From the NCBI GenBank assembly GCA_000014925.1, contig CP000474.1:124001-188000 (forward strand): a DNA stretch of 64,000 nucleotides. The letters are read 5' to 3'. The position numbers were made by a program, and so were the translations under genes. The notes under the pieces are model-generated. The model saw nothing but the letters and a program-made list of their open reading frames with translations, was not told the DNA's origin and made no database searches. Each line of letters starts with the position of its first letter. Positions within the stretch are counted from its first letter, which is position 1. Source of the DNA: Paenarthrobacter aurescens TC1. GTDB lineage: Bacteria > Actinomycetota > Actinomycetes > Actinomycetales > Micrococcaceae. Shown in pieces: positions 1 to 7,441 of the stretch.

Positions 1-187
1 GCTGCAGGTGACCGACGGTGGTTGGGTGGACATGGCGGCCAACGCGCCCATCATGGATACAGCCCGGGCGCACACTCTTTTGGGCTGGTCGCCCAAGCAT
101 TCGTCGTTGGAGTCGCTGGCGGAAATGCTGGACGGGATCGGCGCGGGCAAGGGCCGGAAGGGCTCGCCGCCGCTGACGCCGCGCTAG
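1..187 (+). CDS. NAD-dependent epimerase/dehydratase family protein, C-terminal end (partial)
   Basis: The open frame enters from the left edge (first full codon at base 2) and stops at TAG 185-187, giving the last 61 residues of a protein. The text around ARAHTLLGWSPKHSSLESL is the usual tail of extended short-chain dehydrogenases of the NAD-dependent epimerase/dehydratase family, where a late helix is followed by a 'LGW.P' turn. The Rossmann fold and the catalytic YxxxK lie outside the window, so substrate cannot be judged. It converges on the FUSC gene with only three bases between the stops. Family assignment is an inference from this short tail. Confidence 0.6.
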   Translation, partial: LQVTDGGWVDMAANAPIMDTARAHTLLGWSPKHSSLESLAEMLDGIGAGKGRKGSPPLTPR

Positions 188-190
188 CCT

Positions 191-1273
191 TTACTCGGCC
201 GACAACACCACGGTAAGAATACGGCGCAGGCTCATGGCGACCGACGCTGGTGCATTTACAGAGGACTGATCGGCTGCGGCCTCTGCCACTGCGTTGCTGA
301 GCGCCGTGATGCTGTCCTTAGCTCGCGCCAAGCGATTGGCCAGCTCACCGTTCTCGGCGTCGCGCCAATGATCAATCACGGCCGCGGTCGCCTCCAGGGC
401 CTCGGAAAGGTTGCCCACCACGGCATCCGGGATCACCGTGCCCGCGTCTTTTTCCCAGATGGCGCTGGCCAGGACATCGGTGATGTCCTGGACGTGGAAG
501 GTGAGGCGTTCAAGGGTCCGCAAACCAGCGAGGTCGCCGGGAAGGCGGGTTGCACGACGGCGGGACCGGGGATTTGCTTTGGCGCTCAGCTCAGCTTGGT
601 GCACCGCCGTCCGCACAGCTGCCGCGGTGAGTGAGAGTTCGTCGCTGCGGCTTGCCCAGGCCTCATGATTGGGCGGCCAGGACTCCTCCATTGCTCGGGC
701 CATGTCCTTGAGTTGCCGGGATAAAGCTTCCTGATGACCTGCGATGGCGGGATCGATGTCCTCCAGGTGCAGGGGCGGGAAGACCAGCCAGTTCACAGCG
801 AAGCCTACGGCCACGCCCAGGGCCATCTGCAGAACGTACGCAAAAGAGAATCCCTCAGCGTTGGAGTCTCCCAGCACCAGCACGAACAGTGCGGCCATGG
901 GAATCCACTCGGACGCCGTCCCTAGCCGGGGAAGTCCGCCTATGAGGACGCCGAGCCCCACCACCACCGCAACAGCCAGGGCAGTCGGGGCGGCCACGGT
1001 GGTGATGGCGAAGGCCATCCCGATGCCTAGGACCAGTCCGGCCAGGCTTTGCAGCCCATGTTTGGCGGAATCCGCCACAGTGGGGTGCATGCTGACCAAG
1101 GCGCCCAGTGGGGCGTAATACGGATACTCGGCGGCAGACCCGGGCATGAAGGGCGCCAAATACCAGGCCAGTCCCGCTGCGACTGCTGTTTTCGCAGCGA
1201 AGAGGAGGCGGTGGCGTGTGATGGTTTTTCGAAGCGCGGGAATCAGCCGTCGCCTTAAGGGCATTTGGCTCAT
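191..1273 (-). CDS. FUSC-family inner membrane protein (putative aromatic-acid or efflux permease)
   Basis: Encodes about 360 residues. The N-terminal half holds roughly six hydrophobic segments (residues about 24-42, 50-60, 72-92, 97-115, 124-137 and 146-168), ending in NWLVFPPLH, and is followed by a roughly 190-residue soluble, helical C-terminal half. This one-TM-block-plus-cytoplasmic-domain layout is that of the FUSC / aromatic acid exporter family, whose members export aromatic acids or related compounds. Substrate is unknown here. The start chosen is ATG at 1273; TTG at 1276 and ATG at 1264 are alternatives. It is divergent from the YtxH-like cluster, with a 183-bp shared upstream region that carries a strong palindrome. 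Confidence 0.8.
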   Translation of the reverse strand: MSQMPLRRRLIPALRKTITRHRLLFAAKTAVAAGLAWYLAPFMPGSAAEYPYYAPLGALVSMHPTVADSAKHGLQSLAGLVLGIGMAFAITTVAAPTALAVAVVVGLGVLIGGLPRLGTASEWIPMAALFVLVLGDSNAEGFSFAYVLQMALGVAVGFAVNWLVFPPLHLEDIDPAIAGHQEALSRQLKDMARAMEESWPPNHEAWASRSDELSLTAAAVRTAVHQAELSAKANPRSRRRATRLPGDLAGLRTLERLTFHVQDITDVLASAIWEKDAGTVIPDAVVGNLSEALEATAAVIDHWRDAENGELANRLARAKDSITALSNAVAEAAADQSSVNAPASVAMSLRRILTVVLSAE

Positions 1274-1390
1274 CAACCCAACGTTGGCAGGTCTGGCTCC
1301 ACCTGTCGAGCGGAGAAAGCCGAAAGTGGGCTACAGCATCTTTTGGAAATTGTGGTGATTAGAACCTTGGTTAGCGGGTACACACCCATT

Positions 1391-1412
1391 GATAGTAACG
1401 ATACTTACTATC
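1391..1412. promoter_or_regulatory. 8-6-8 palindrome in the divergent FUSC / YtxH-like promoter region
   Basis: GATAGTAA at 1391-1398 and TTACTATC at 1405-1412 are perfect reverse complements around a 6-bp centre. The size and the AGTA...TACT half-sites resemble operators of TetR-type dimers. It lies 45 bp before the 1457 start and 118 bp before the FUSC start, so it could control either gene. No TetR gene is visible in the window. Confidence 0.5.
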
Positions 1413-1456
1413 CCGGCTGCTGTCCGCAGCCTGCCAACTGTGGAAAGAGAGCGATA

Positions 1457-2389
1457 ATGACTGAGAGCAAATCGCCGCAGGACGGAAGCTTCGCGGCGCC
1501 AAACACCGGTGCCCATGCAGGCACCGAACCGTTCACGGGAAACTACCTGGACTCGGCCGATGTTGAGACTCAAACTGCTGGAACCACCGGAATCAGTGGA
1601 ACTCCCGCTGGTTCGGGAACCGGTTCCGACAGCTCCGGCAAGGTGGATACCGCCAAGGAAGAAGCTGCGGGTGTAGCAGGCGCCGTAAGTGACGCCGCGG
1701 GCGGAGTCGTGGACACCGCCAAGACCGAGGCCGGACACGTGGCCCACGAAGTCAAGGTAAATGCCCGCCAACTGCTGACGCAGACCAAGGGTGAGCTGAG
1801 CGAACAGGCCCAGGCCCAGCAGCAGCGTGTTGCCGAAGGTTTGCGGTCCATTTCCGACGAACTTTCCACCATGGCCAACTCGACTGAAAACGGTGGTGTT
1901 GCCACGGACTTGGTCCAGCAGGCAGCCCAGCGCTCCTCCTCCGTTGCCCAGTGGTTGGAAGGCCGGGATCCCGGCTCGCTGCTGGATGAAGTCAAGGGCT
2001 TCGCACGCCGCAAGCCAGGAACCTTCCTGCTGCTGGCTGCCGGCGCCGGTGTACTCGCCGGCCGTCTTGGCCGGGGCATGGCAGGCAATGCCTCCGACGC
2101 GGCCTCCGCAAGCGGAACGCCCGCCACCACGGAGACGCCTCGCGCCGTTTACTACCCGACCCAGGGCGGCGCGGTAACTCCTCCGGCAGTGGACCTCCCC
2201 GGACCGACGGCAACCACCGCCGGATACGGTTCGGCCACCACCACCGGCTACGACGCAGGCACCACGGGTGGCTACGACGGGTCCACCCTTCCTTACCCGG
2301 AGACCGAGGCCGGTGGCGTTAAGGCCCAAGGCGACCCGCTGGCAGGACCGCTCGATCCCGATGACCCCCAGTATGGAGGTCACCGATGA
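1457..2389 (+). CDS. Low-complexity membrane-associated protein, YtxH/LEA-like
   Basis: Encodes 310 residues with start ATG 1457 preceded by AAAGAGAG; a longer frame from 1265 has no better support. Residues 1-60 are polar and low in complexity. Residues about 60-100 carry repeated VDTAK..A..V segments like LEA or apolipophorin repeats, followed by a likely coiled coil (about 100-140). One glycine-rich hydrophobic segment, PGTFLLLAAGAGVLAGRLG, comes near residue 200, and a Gly/Tyr/Thr-rich tail ends the protein. It overlaps the holin-like gene by the 4-base ATGA and starts a three-gene unit of envelope-associated proteins that is common in actinobacteria. A role in envelope stress is inferred, not shown. 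Confidence 0.72.
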   Translation: MTESKSPQDGSFAAPNTGAHAGTEPFTGNYLDSADVETQTAGTTGISGTPAGSGTGSDSSGKVDTAKEEAAGVAGAVSDAAGGVVDTAKTEAGHVAHEVKVNARQLLTQTKGELSEQAQAQQQRVAEGLRSISDELSTMANSTENGGVATDLVQQAAQRSSSVAQWLEGRDPGSLLDEVKGFARRKPGTFLLLAAGAGVLAGRLGRGMAGNASDAASASGTPATTETPRAVYYPTQGGAVTPPAVDLPGPTATTAGYGSATTTGYDAGTTGGYDGSTLPYPETEAGGVKAQGDPLAGPLDPDDPQYGGHR

Positions 2390-2817
2390 GCAGTCCCGCC
2401 GATTTGCCTCCCACAGAAGCCCACGTGAAGGCGGAGACCCTTCCCCTCGGTGAGCTCCTGAGCGACCTGACGCGCGACGTTTCCACGTTGATGCGCCAGG
2501 AAGTGGAGCTGGCCAAGGCGGAGCTGAAGGAGTCCGCCACCAAGGCCGGCAAGGGCGCGGGAATGCTTGGCGGAGCTGCATACGCCGGCCACATCACCGT
2601 GCTGTTCCTGTCCATTGCCCTTTGGTGGGCTTTGGGTCAGCTTGTTGGCTTGGGATGGTCCGCCGTTATTGTCGCGGTCATCTGGGGCATCGTTGCAGCA
2701 GTTTTGGCAGCCAAGGGCCGCAAGGAACTCAACACCATCAAGGGCATGCCGCAGACCGCCGAGACGGTCAAAGAAATACCCCCCGCTTTGAAACCGAACA
2801 CTGAGGAGACACGATGA
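2386..2817 (+). CDS. Phage holin family protein (DUF1469, Holin-X type)
   Basis: Encodes 143 residues. An amphipathic N-terminal helix (LLSDLTRDVSTLMRQEVELA, about 25-45) leads into two closely spaced membrane segments (about 67-85 and 91-109), then a short charged tail. This is the DUF1469 / actinobacterial Holin-X pattern; despite the family name most members are chromosomal housekeeping membrane proteins and there is no lysis cassette nearby. It overlaps its upstream neighbour by ATGA and its downstream neighbour by four bases, so the three genes are surely cotranscribed and probably translationally coupled. Confidence 0.8.
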   Translation: MSSPADLPPTEAHVKAETLPLGELLSDLTRDVSTLMRQEVELAKAELKESATKAGKGAGMLGGAAYAGHITVLFLSIALWWALGQLVGLGWSAVIVAVIWGIVAAVLAAKGRKELNTIKGMPQTAETVKEIPPALKPNTEETR

Positions 2818-3410
2818 CGCAGAACCCCGACGCCCTGCGCGCCGATATCGAAGAAACTCGCCGGCGGCTCAGTACCAACGTTGATGCCGTGGCGGACAAG
2901 GTCACGCCCTCGCACATCGTCAATCGCAGGGTGGACAAGATCAAGACCGCTGTGTTCGGCGCCCGCGACGACGTCAGCGATGCTGCAGGCAACGCTGCGC
3001 ACCGGGCCGGGGACGCTGTCTCCGGCGTGGCCAGCAACGTTTCCGGTGCAGTCTCGGACCTGGGCGATGCCCCGCAGGTGATCACGCGGAAGGCCCAGGG
3101 CAGCCCGATCGCCGCAGGCCTGATCGCGTTCGGCGCCGGCTTGCTGGTGTCCTCGCTGTTCCCGGCCTCGGAAAAGGAGCGCGAAGCTGCCCAGGCCGTC
3201 AAGGAAGCAGCCCAGCCCCTGACCGACGAGCTGAGCCATGCGGCCCAGGAAGTCGCTGAGCACCTGCGCGAGCCTGCCCAGGATGCGATGCAGAACGTCA
3301 AGGACAGCGCCACGGAAGCCGCAGCCAACGTCAAGGACGAGGGCCAGGCAGCCGCCGCCGACGTCCAGGACCGGGCACAGACGGCCAAGGATAACGTCAG
3401 CAACCAGTAA
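2814..3410 (+). CDS. DUF3618 domain-containing protein
   Basis: Encodes 198 residues. The N-terminus (PDALRADIEETRRRLSTNVD, then ADKVTPSHIVNRRVDKIK) is the DUF3618 signature, a helical segment often found next to DUF1469 proteins. A central hydrophobic stretch (IAAGLIAFGAGLLVSSLFP, about 98-116) could insert in or lie on the membrane. The rest is alanine-rich helical repeat (AQDAMQNVKDSATEAAANV and similar), like LEA or YtxH proteins. It is the last gene of the 1457-3410 unit and is followed 15 bp later by a perfect inverted repeat that can end transcription. Molecular function is unknown. Confidence 0.8.
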   Translation: MTQNPDALRADIEETRRRLSTNVDAVADKVTPSHIVNRRVDKIKTAVFGARDDVSDAAGNAAHRAGDAVSGVASNVSGAVSDLGDAPQVITRKAQGSPIAAGLIAFGAGLLVSSLFPASEKEREAAQAVKEAAQPLTDELSHAAQEVAEHLREPAQDAMQNVKDSATEAAANVKDEGQAAAADVQDRAQTAKDNVSNQ

Positions 3411-3425
3411 GTTGCCCGTTTTACA

Positions 3426-3487
3426 CAACTGACTCGCAGTTGTGGTTGTTTTGGAGCCCCATAACAACCACAACTGCGAGTCAGTTG
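3426..3487. terminator. Perfect 25-bp inverted repeat between convergent genes, probable bidirectional terminator
   Basis: The arms 3426-3450 and 3463-3487 are exact reverse complements around a 12-base loop. The repeat starts 15 bp after the DUF3618 stop and ends 5 bp before the stop of the convergent SatD-like gene. There is no run of T on either side, so it would be an unusually long, moderate-GC terminator. Confidence 0.7.
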
Positions 3488-3492
3488 CTGTT

Positions 3493-4092
3493 TCAGCGAA
3501 CTTCGAGAATCATCTGCAGCAAGCGGGCTGCAGCAGGACGGGCCGCGTGTTCCTCGGACCATTGAGCCCGTGCCAAGGCTTTGCTCACGGCCTGGGTGGT
3601 GATGCCGAGTTCCTGGGCGACCGCTTTCTGCTGGCCCCGGACGCCGGGCGTGAGCAGGTCCAGTACCCGCCATTCCGCCGTGCTCCGGTGTTGCACGATG
3701 TGTCCGAGGAGCCGCAGCACGGCCTCGGCCTCCGAAGCAAGGGCTGTCAGGGGGCCGTCCACTGCGACGGGGACACGTTCCTTGCCGTTCCGCAGCCTGT
3801 CGACTGCCCGGCGGGCATATACGAGGCCATGCCCCGAAGCGTCCTTGACCAAGTTGGGTAGGGGCTCATTAATTGGTCCCACGCCGATTCCCACGTACCA
3901 CTGGCCGGTCCGGAGCGCGATCAGGGCTGTCTCCACGGCTTGGTGGCTGCATTCGACAATGCCTTGCACTTCATCCTCAACCGAGCGGTCAAAGTCGAGC
4001 CGCGCAGGAATGTGCCGCAGGTCCTTGAGCAGCTGCGGCACAAGATCGCCGTCGCGGCGGCTGTCGCGTTGGTTGATGGTGAGAGTGAACAT
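3493..4092 (-). CDS. SatD-family HTH protein
   Basis: Encodes 199 residues. The layout fits SatD-family proteins: an N-terminal QRDSRR element, a central EDEVQG stretch, then GIGVGPI and a GLVYARRAVDRL helix (about 65-105), followed by a C-terminal helix-turn-helix (GQQKAVAQELGITTQAVSK, about 150-170). SatD-type proteins are poorly characterised; some are linked to acid tolerance in streptococci. The HTH suggests a DNA-binding regulator. The ATG at 4092 is preceded, 13 bp upstream, by a perfect palindrome that may be an autoregulatory operator. No partner gene is obvious; the next minus-strand operon ends 58 bp upstream. Confidence 0.65.
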   Translation of the reverse strand: MFTLTINQRDSRRDGDLVPQLLKDLRHIPARLDFDRSVEDEVQGIVECSHQAVETALIALRTGQWYVGIGVGPINEPLPNLVKDASGHGLVYARRAVDRLRNGKERVPVAVDGPLTALASEAEAVLRLLGHIVQHRSTAEWRVLDLLTPGVRGQQKAVAQELGITTQAVSKALARAQWSEEHAARPAAARLLQMILEVR

Positions 4093-4104
4093 AGTGGATC
4101 ACAT

Positions 4105-4120
4105 GCTACCGGCTGGTAGC
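4105..4120. promoter_or_regulatory. Palindrome upstream of the SatD-like gene, possible autoregulatory operator
   Basis: GCTACC (4105-4110) and GGTAGC (4115-4120) are perfect reverse complements with a GGCT centre. It sits 13 bp before the start codon of an HTH-encoding gene, a normal place for self-repression. Confidence 0.4.
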
Positions 4121-4150
4121 GGGTCTGCAAGGGCAAAATTCCCCTGCAGT

Positions 4151-4786
4151 TCAGTCAAGCGCCGTACGTCCGGTCAATACGACGGCGGGCAGCGCACCTG
4201 CCGTGGCGCGCACAGCATCATCCATTCCAGCGTCACGCAGGCATTCCCGGATCGCGATGACCAGCGGCTGCGGGTCCTCGTCGGAGGCAAACACCCAGTG
4301 GGTGTCACGGGCTTGGAAAACCAGTGCATTACGTCCGCCGGCTCCCAGCGAAACCTTCTGGCGTGCCACCAGGCGGCGGTCGGGATCACTGCCGTCAGCC
4401 GTGGTCACCGCCTTGATGCTCCCGGGCACGATGTCACTCCAGGGAATCACCACCATGGTGTGCTTTTGGGAGTACTTGGCCACCGCCCCGCGGTCAAACA
4501 CCAGCAATTTCCGGAAGCTTCCCAGGAGGGTCATGGACCACAGCAACAAGCCGGTGAGGATGCCCACGGTGATGAACAGTGTGGGGTCGCTGAAATGTCC
4601 GGCTTCCCGGGTTGAACGAATGGGGCTGACGAATTCTGCGATGGTCCCGAACACGAAACCCACCACCAAACAAGGAATCAGCGCCTTCCAGAAGACCCGG
4701 CGGGAGGAAGCGACATGGCGCAGCCCACCGAGCTCAGGCCCGAGCCTGCGCTCCACCCGGCGAACCAGCCAGTTACGGCCGCGCAT
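4151..4786 (-). CDS. Membrane protein with PH/YcxB-like layout
   Basis: Encodes 211 residues from ATG at 4786; the open frame extends further but that extension lies inside the RDD gene. Residues 1-30 are strongly basic (MRGRNWLVRRVERR), followed by two membrane segments (about 35-54 and 72-92). The cytosolic remainder (VVIPWSDIVPGSIK, then LVARQKVSLGAGGRNALVFQ) looks like the beta-rich YcxB/PH-like domain of small bacterial membrane proteins. It overlaps the end of the RDD gene by 14 bases and is the last gene of the minus-strand unit that begins with the WXG100 protein, so it may serve that system. Exact function is unknown. Confidence 0.6.
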   Translation of the reverse strand: MRGRNWLVRRVERRLGPELGGLRHVASSRRVFWKALIPCLVVGFVFGTIAEFVSPIRSTREAGHFSDPTLFITVGILTGLLLWSMTLLGSFRKLLVFDRGAVAKYSQKHTMVVIPWSDIVPGSIKAVTTADGSDPDRRLVARQKVSLGAGGRNALVFQARDTHWVFASDEDPQPLVIAIRECLRDAGMDDAVRATAGALPAVVLTGRTALD

Positions 4787-5408
4787 CCGGACGCTGGCCG
4801 TAGAGGTTTGGCATGTTCCGGCGTTCCGCTTCGGCTGCCTGTTCCGCGGCAACCACCTTGGGGTCCGGGACGGGCTGCTGGCCTTGGGCGATGCCAGAGC
4901 GCCGGTCAATGGCCGCAAACTTCGGCTCCCACGTGTCGTCACCGCCGCCACTCACTGCGGAGGCAATGAGCATCACCACGAAGAACGGGAAGAAGGACCA
5001 GCAGATGGCGCGCCAACCGCCCAGCCACGCTCCCGCCGTCGTACCGTTCTTGATCCGCACGGAGCGCATGCCGGCGGCGGCGTCGCCCACACTGCCCACG
5101 GATCCCCAGATCATGCCGTAGGCAAACAACCCCACGAACCACAGGACGACGTAGAGCGTCAGCCACAAACCATCGTTGTATCCGAGCGCTGAGCCGCTGT
5201 TCATCATGGATTCCCGCACAACGGCCAGGATCACGGCCAAAACCGCGTAGCCAACCAGGAACACCAGGGCATCCAGTACGCGGCCCCAGAAGTGCGCGCC
5301 TCCGGACGCCTTGACGAAGTACGCGCCGGTCTCAGGATGGCGGCGAACGGGGCGGCCGTTGACAGCGTCAAGCAGCCCGGTAAGGGTGGTGGACTTCGGA
5401 GTGCTCAT
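4773..5408 (-). CDS. RDD-family membrane protein
   Basis: Encodes 211 residues. After a soluble N-terminus (ATG 5408) comes the RDD domain: GAHFWGRVLDALVFLVGYAV with the typical R-x-x-D pair, then further membrane segments (about 83-105 and 135-155) and a conserved GMRSVRIKNG loop between them. RDD proteins are small membrane proteins of mostly unknown role; some act as Na+/H+ antiporters. The last 45 residues are soluble. It lies 47 bp downstream of the EspG-like gene in the same direction. In this context it could be a partner or immunity protein for the WXG100 product, which is an inference. Confidence 0.75.
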   Translation of the reverse strand: MSTPKSTTLTGLLDAVNGRPVRRHPETGAYFVKASGGAHFWGRVLDALVFLVGYAVLAVILAVVRESMMNSGSALGYNDGLWLTLYVVLWFVGLFAYGMIWGSVGSVGDAAAGMRSVRIKNGTTAGAWLGGWRAICWSFFPFFVVMLIASAVSGGGDDTWEPKFAAIDRRSGIAQGQQPVPDPKVVAAEQAAEAERRNMPNLYGQRPDARP

Positions 5409-5455
5409 CTGGGGCTTTCGGCTCGACGGCGGTGTACGGGCTTGGGTGCGGAGCG

Positions 5456-6232
5456 TCAGGCCAGTCCGGCCAGACCACCGAGGACGCCGGCCAGCGAGGC
5501 CGCGGACGTTTCCTTCAGCTCCAAAGACACCGAGTCGCCGTCAACCTGCGGGGTCAGCACATGGACGCCCGACGGGCCGGTGTAAACGGTGATGGTGGGG
5601 AACTCGTTAGTGTCCGAGTTGAAGGCCACCACGGTACTCGCGGCCAGGGTATCCGCCAAGGCAGTTGCTGCGTGTTCCTCGAACTGGGCTTCCGTGTAAC
5701 CAGTGGGATCGGTATCGCGTTCGGCGGCCTTTTCCGGGTCAACGAATTCGGCGAGGCGCTGGGCCAGTTGGTCGCGGGTTATGACGGTGAAGCCATGCAG
5801 GCCGCCTTCATCCACTTCTTCGAGCAGCACGCCGTCGTCGTGGAGATAGCTGTAAAGCCAGCGCTTTCCCGTGGACACCGTGCGTTCCACGGAAACAACG
5901 CTGCTGCCACTGCGGCGCAGGGTAAGGGCGCCGGTGATTTCTTCGGTGGCGTGCAAACGCGAAGGCTCGGCTTCACCTTCGAAGATCACCGGGTAAACGA
6001 GTTCCTTGGCGAGCAGTCCGCGCAAGGCTACGGCGCACATCAGTTCCTTGCTTGCGTCCTGGGCAGAAAGCCAGGGCAGGGCCACCAACTGTTCGTGCTG
6101 CGCGCCATCCAGGGCCACAACTTCTTCGTCGGTCAGCGTGGGTAAGGGCGCTCCGGTTGCGCTGGCCGACGCCAGGACCTTGGCCGCTGCCTGCACGTCC
6201 CGTTCGGTCCAATTCATGGTGCTGGCGGTCAT
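5456..6232 (-). CDS. Conserved protein of the WXG100 locus, EspG-like
   Basis: Encodes 258 residues, soluble, no signal peptide and no membrane segment. It has mixed alpha/beta character with a mid-protein beta-rich part (GALTLRRSGSSVVSVERTV, then RWLYSYLHDDGVLLEEV). The order of a helical N-terminus, 'CAVALRGLLAKELV', a beta sheet and a small C-terminal domain resembles EspG-type chaperones that hold type VII secretion substrates, but the match is only by eye. The start ATG 6232 overlaps the stop of the WXG100 gene by four bases, so the two are translationally coupled, as expected for a substrate and its chaperone or immunity partner. Confidence 0.45.
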   Translation of the reverse strand: MTASTMNWTERDVQAAAKVLASASATGAPLPTLTDEEVVALDGAQHEQLVALPWLSAQDASKELMCAVALRGLLAKELVYPVIFEGEAEPSRLHATEEITGALTLRRSGSSVVSVERTVSTGKRWLYSYLHDDGVLLEEVDEGGLHGFTVITRDQLAQRLAEFVDPEKAAERDTDPTGYTEAQFEEHAATALADTLAASTVVAFNSDTNEFPTITVYTGPSGVHVLTPQVDGDSVSLELKETSAASLAGVLGGLAGLA

Positions 6233-7242
6233 CCGAATATCCCTCCGACAAAGTTCCCGACTGATTTAGCGGCGTCACTGACCCCATCTGCCACCTTACT
6301 GCCTACATCTTTCGCGAAGCCCGCCACTTCCTTGGCGCCATCGGCGATGTAGCTGCCAGGGTTACGGGCAAAGTTGCTGATGGAGTCCCAGTTGTCGGCC
6401 ACCAGGTTACCCAAGGCCCAGGCCCCGGCAACAAGCCCGGCACCAATCACAATCGGCGCACCAATCGGGCCCAGCAGGGCTGCACCGCCAGCGGTCATGA
6501 GCATGATGCTGCCCACGCCGCCCACCACGGACAGGCCGCCGGCCACGCGGTCGCCCGTGCCGCGCCAGCCGTCATGCTGCGGGTTGATCATGTCGCTGAT
6601 GCCGCCCACGATGTTCAGCGGTGCTGCCAAAGCCCCCGCGATGCGCAGGCCCTTGGAGAATTTGCTGGCTTCCTGGAAAGCCTGGCTGTAAGGGATGTTG
6701 GCTTTGAGGTCGGTAATGACATCCGTGACCTTTTCGCCGTTGCGAAGGGCCGTGATCCCGTCCCTCAGGACGGTCCCGCCGGCACGCCAGTTGGTCAGGA
6801 TCTCCTTGGTCTTGCCGTACCTCACATGCCGGGGATCGATGACGCCGTTGGGCAGTGGCTTGACGGGCAGAACGTACCTGACGGCCGCTACCAGCGGACT
6901 GATCGCGCCCTTCGCGCCCATGGCGGTGTCGTAGACGTCCTTGAGGACACCAACCGAGGTGCCTGAACCATCATTGTGGCTGGCGAACTCCTGCTGGTTG
7001 GCGTGCTTCTTCAGCTGGCTCGCATTTTCGCGCAGCATGTTGGCGGCCTTCACGAGGCTCTGCCGGTGTTGGCTGTTCCAGTCGCCCTTGAACACCGTGG
7101 CGTCCCGGCCCTGCCACGCCGTGGTGGAGTTGATCGCGTTGGACAACTGCGTGCTTTGCAAACTGATGGCGTCGGCAGCTTTGCCCATCACACCCGCCAG
7201 ACTGCGAAGCTGCGCGATGTCCGCGCCATAGAACCCAGCCAT
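6229..7242 (-). CDS. WXG100-headed glycine-rich protein, putative type VII secretion substrate
   Basis: Encodes 337 residues from ATG 7242, preceded by AGGGGG; an upstream ATG would add 13 residues of non-conserved sequence. Residues 1-100 form a WXG100 helical hairpin with the turn W43-Q-G45 and long flanking helices. Residues about 100-230 are a linker with no known motif. Residues 235-281 are a hydrophobic stretch very rich in glycine and alanine (GGLSVVGGVGSIMLMTAGGA and on), like glycine-zipper regions of membrane-active T7SS effectors. The tail (305-337) repeats short amphipathic V-A-K/D-G units. No catalytic toxin domain is seen. First gene of the minus-strand unit 7242-4151; a 19-bp tandem repeat precedes it. 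Confidence 0.7.
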   Translation of the reverse strand: MAGFYGADIAQLRSLAGVMGKAADAISLQSTQLSNAINSTTAWQGRDATVFKGDWNSQHRQSLVKAANMLRENASQLKKHANQQEFASHNDGSGTSVGVLKDVYDTAMGAKGAISPLVAAVRYVLPVKPLPNGVIDPRHVRYGKTKEILTNWRAGGTVLRDGITALRNGEKVTDVITDLKANIPYSQAFQEASKFSKGLRIAGALAAPLNIVGGISDMINPQHDGWRGTGDRVAGGLSVVGGVGSIMLMTAGGAALLGPIGAPIVIGAGLVAGAWALGNLVADNWDSISNFARNPGSYIADGAKEVAGFAKDVGSKVADGVSDAAKSVGNFVGGIFG

Positions 7243-7251
7243 ATGGAACCC

Positions 7252-7289
7252 CCTGTGAATATGCATCGAACCTGTGAACATGCATCGAA
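7252..7289 (-). repeat. Adjacent 19-bp tandem repeat upstream of the WXG100 gene
   Basis: Two directly abutting 19-bp units, 7252-7270 and 7271-7289, differ at one base and each contain ATGCATCGAA. They end 10 bp before the WXG100 start codon, overlapping where its ribosome binding site and leader lie. Likely a regulator binding site or leader element. Confidence 0.65.
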
Positions 7290-7367
7290 AAGTCTCGTCC
7301 CAGCCTAGGCGGACCCGTCAACTGCCGCGATGGGGAGACATGCCCATGTGCATAAACCGTTAAAGAA

Positions 7368-7414
7368 CGACGGCGGCCGGTGAGGTTCCGAGGGAACCGC
7401 ACCAGCCGCCGTCG
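7368..7414 (-). terminator. Long interrupted hairpin, terminator of ppa
   Basis: Arms CGACGGCGGC (7368-7377) and GCCGCCGTCG (7405-7414), then GGTG/CACC and GGTTCC/GGAACC inside, close around a 3-base loop with single-base bulges. Read on the minus strand it follows the ppa stop by 27 bp and is followed by TTCTTT, a good intrinsic terminator. Confidence 0.8.
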
Positions 7415-7441
7415 AGCGTCAGGCGTTGAAGGCCGCGAAAA

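Noticed and set aside
1331..2581. A 416-residue minus-strand frame
   Set aside because: Antisense to the YtxH-like and holin-like genes; low-complexity Gly/Arg/Ser translation.
2386..2817. Prophage remnant suggested by the 'phage holin' name
   Set aside because: DUF1469 proteins are ordinary chromosomal membrane proteins; no phage genes, integrase or att sites around.
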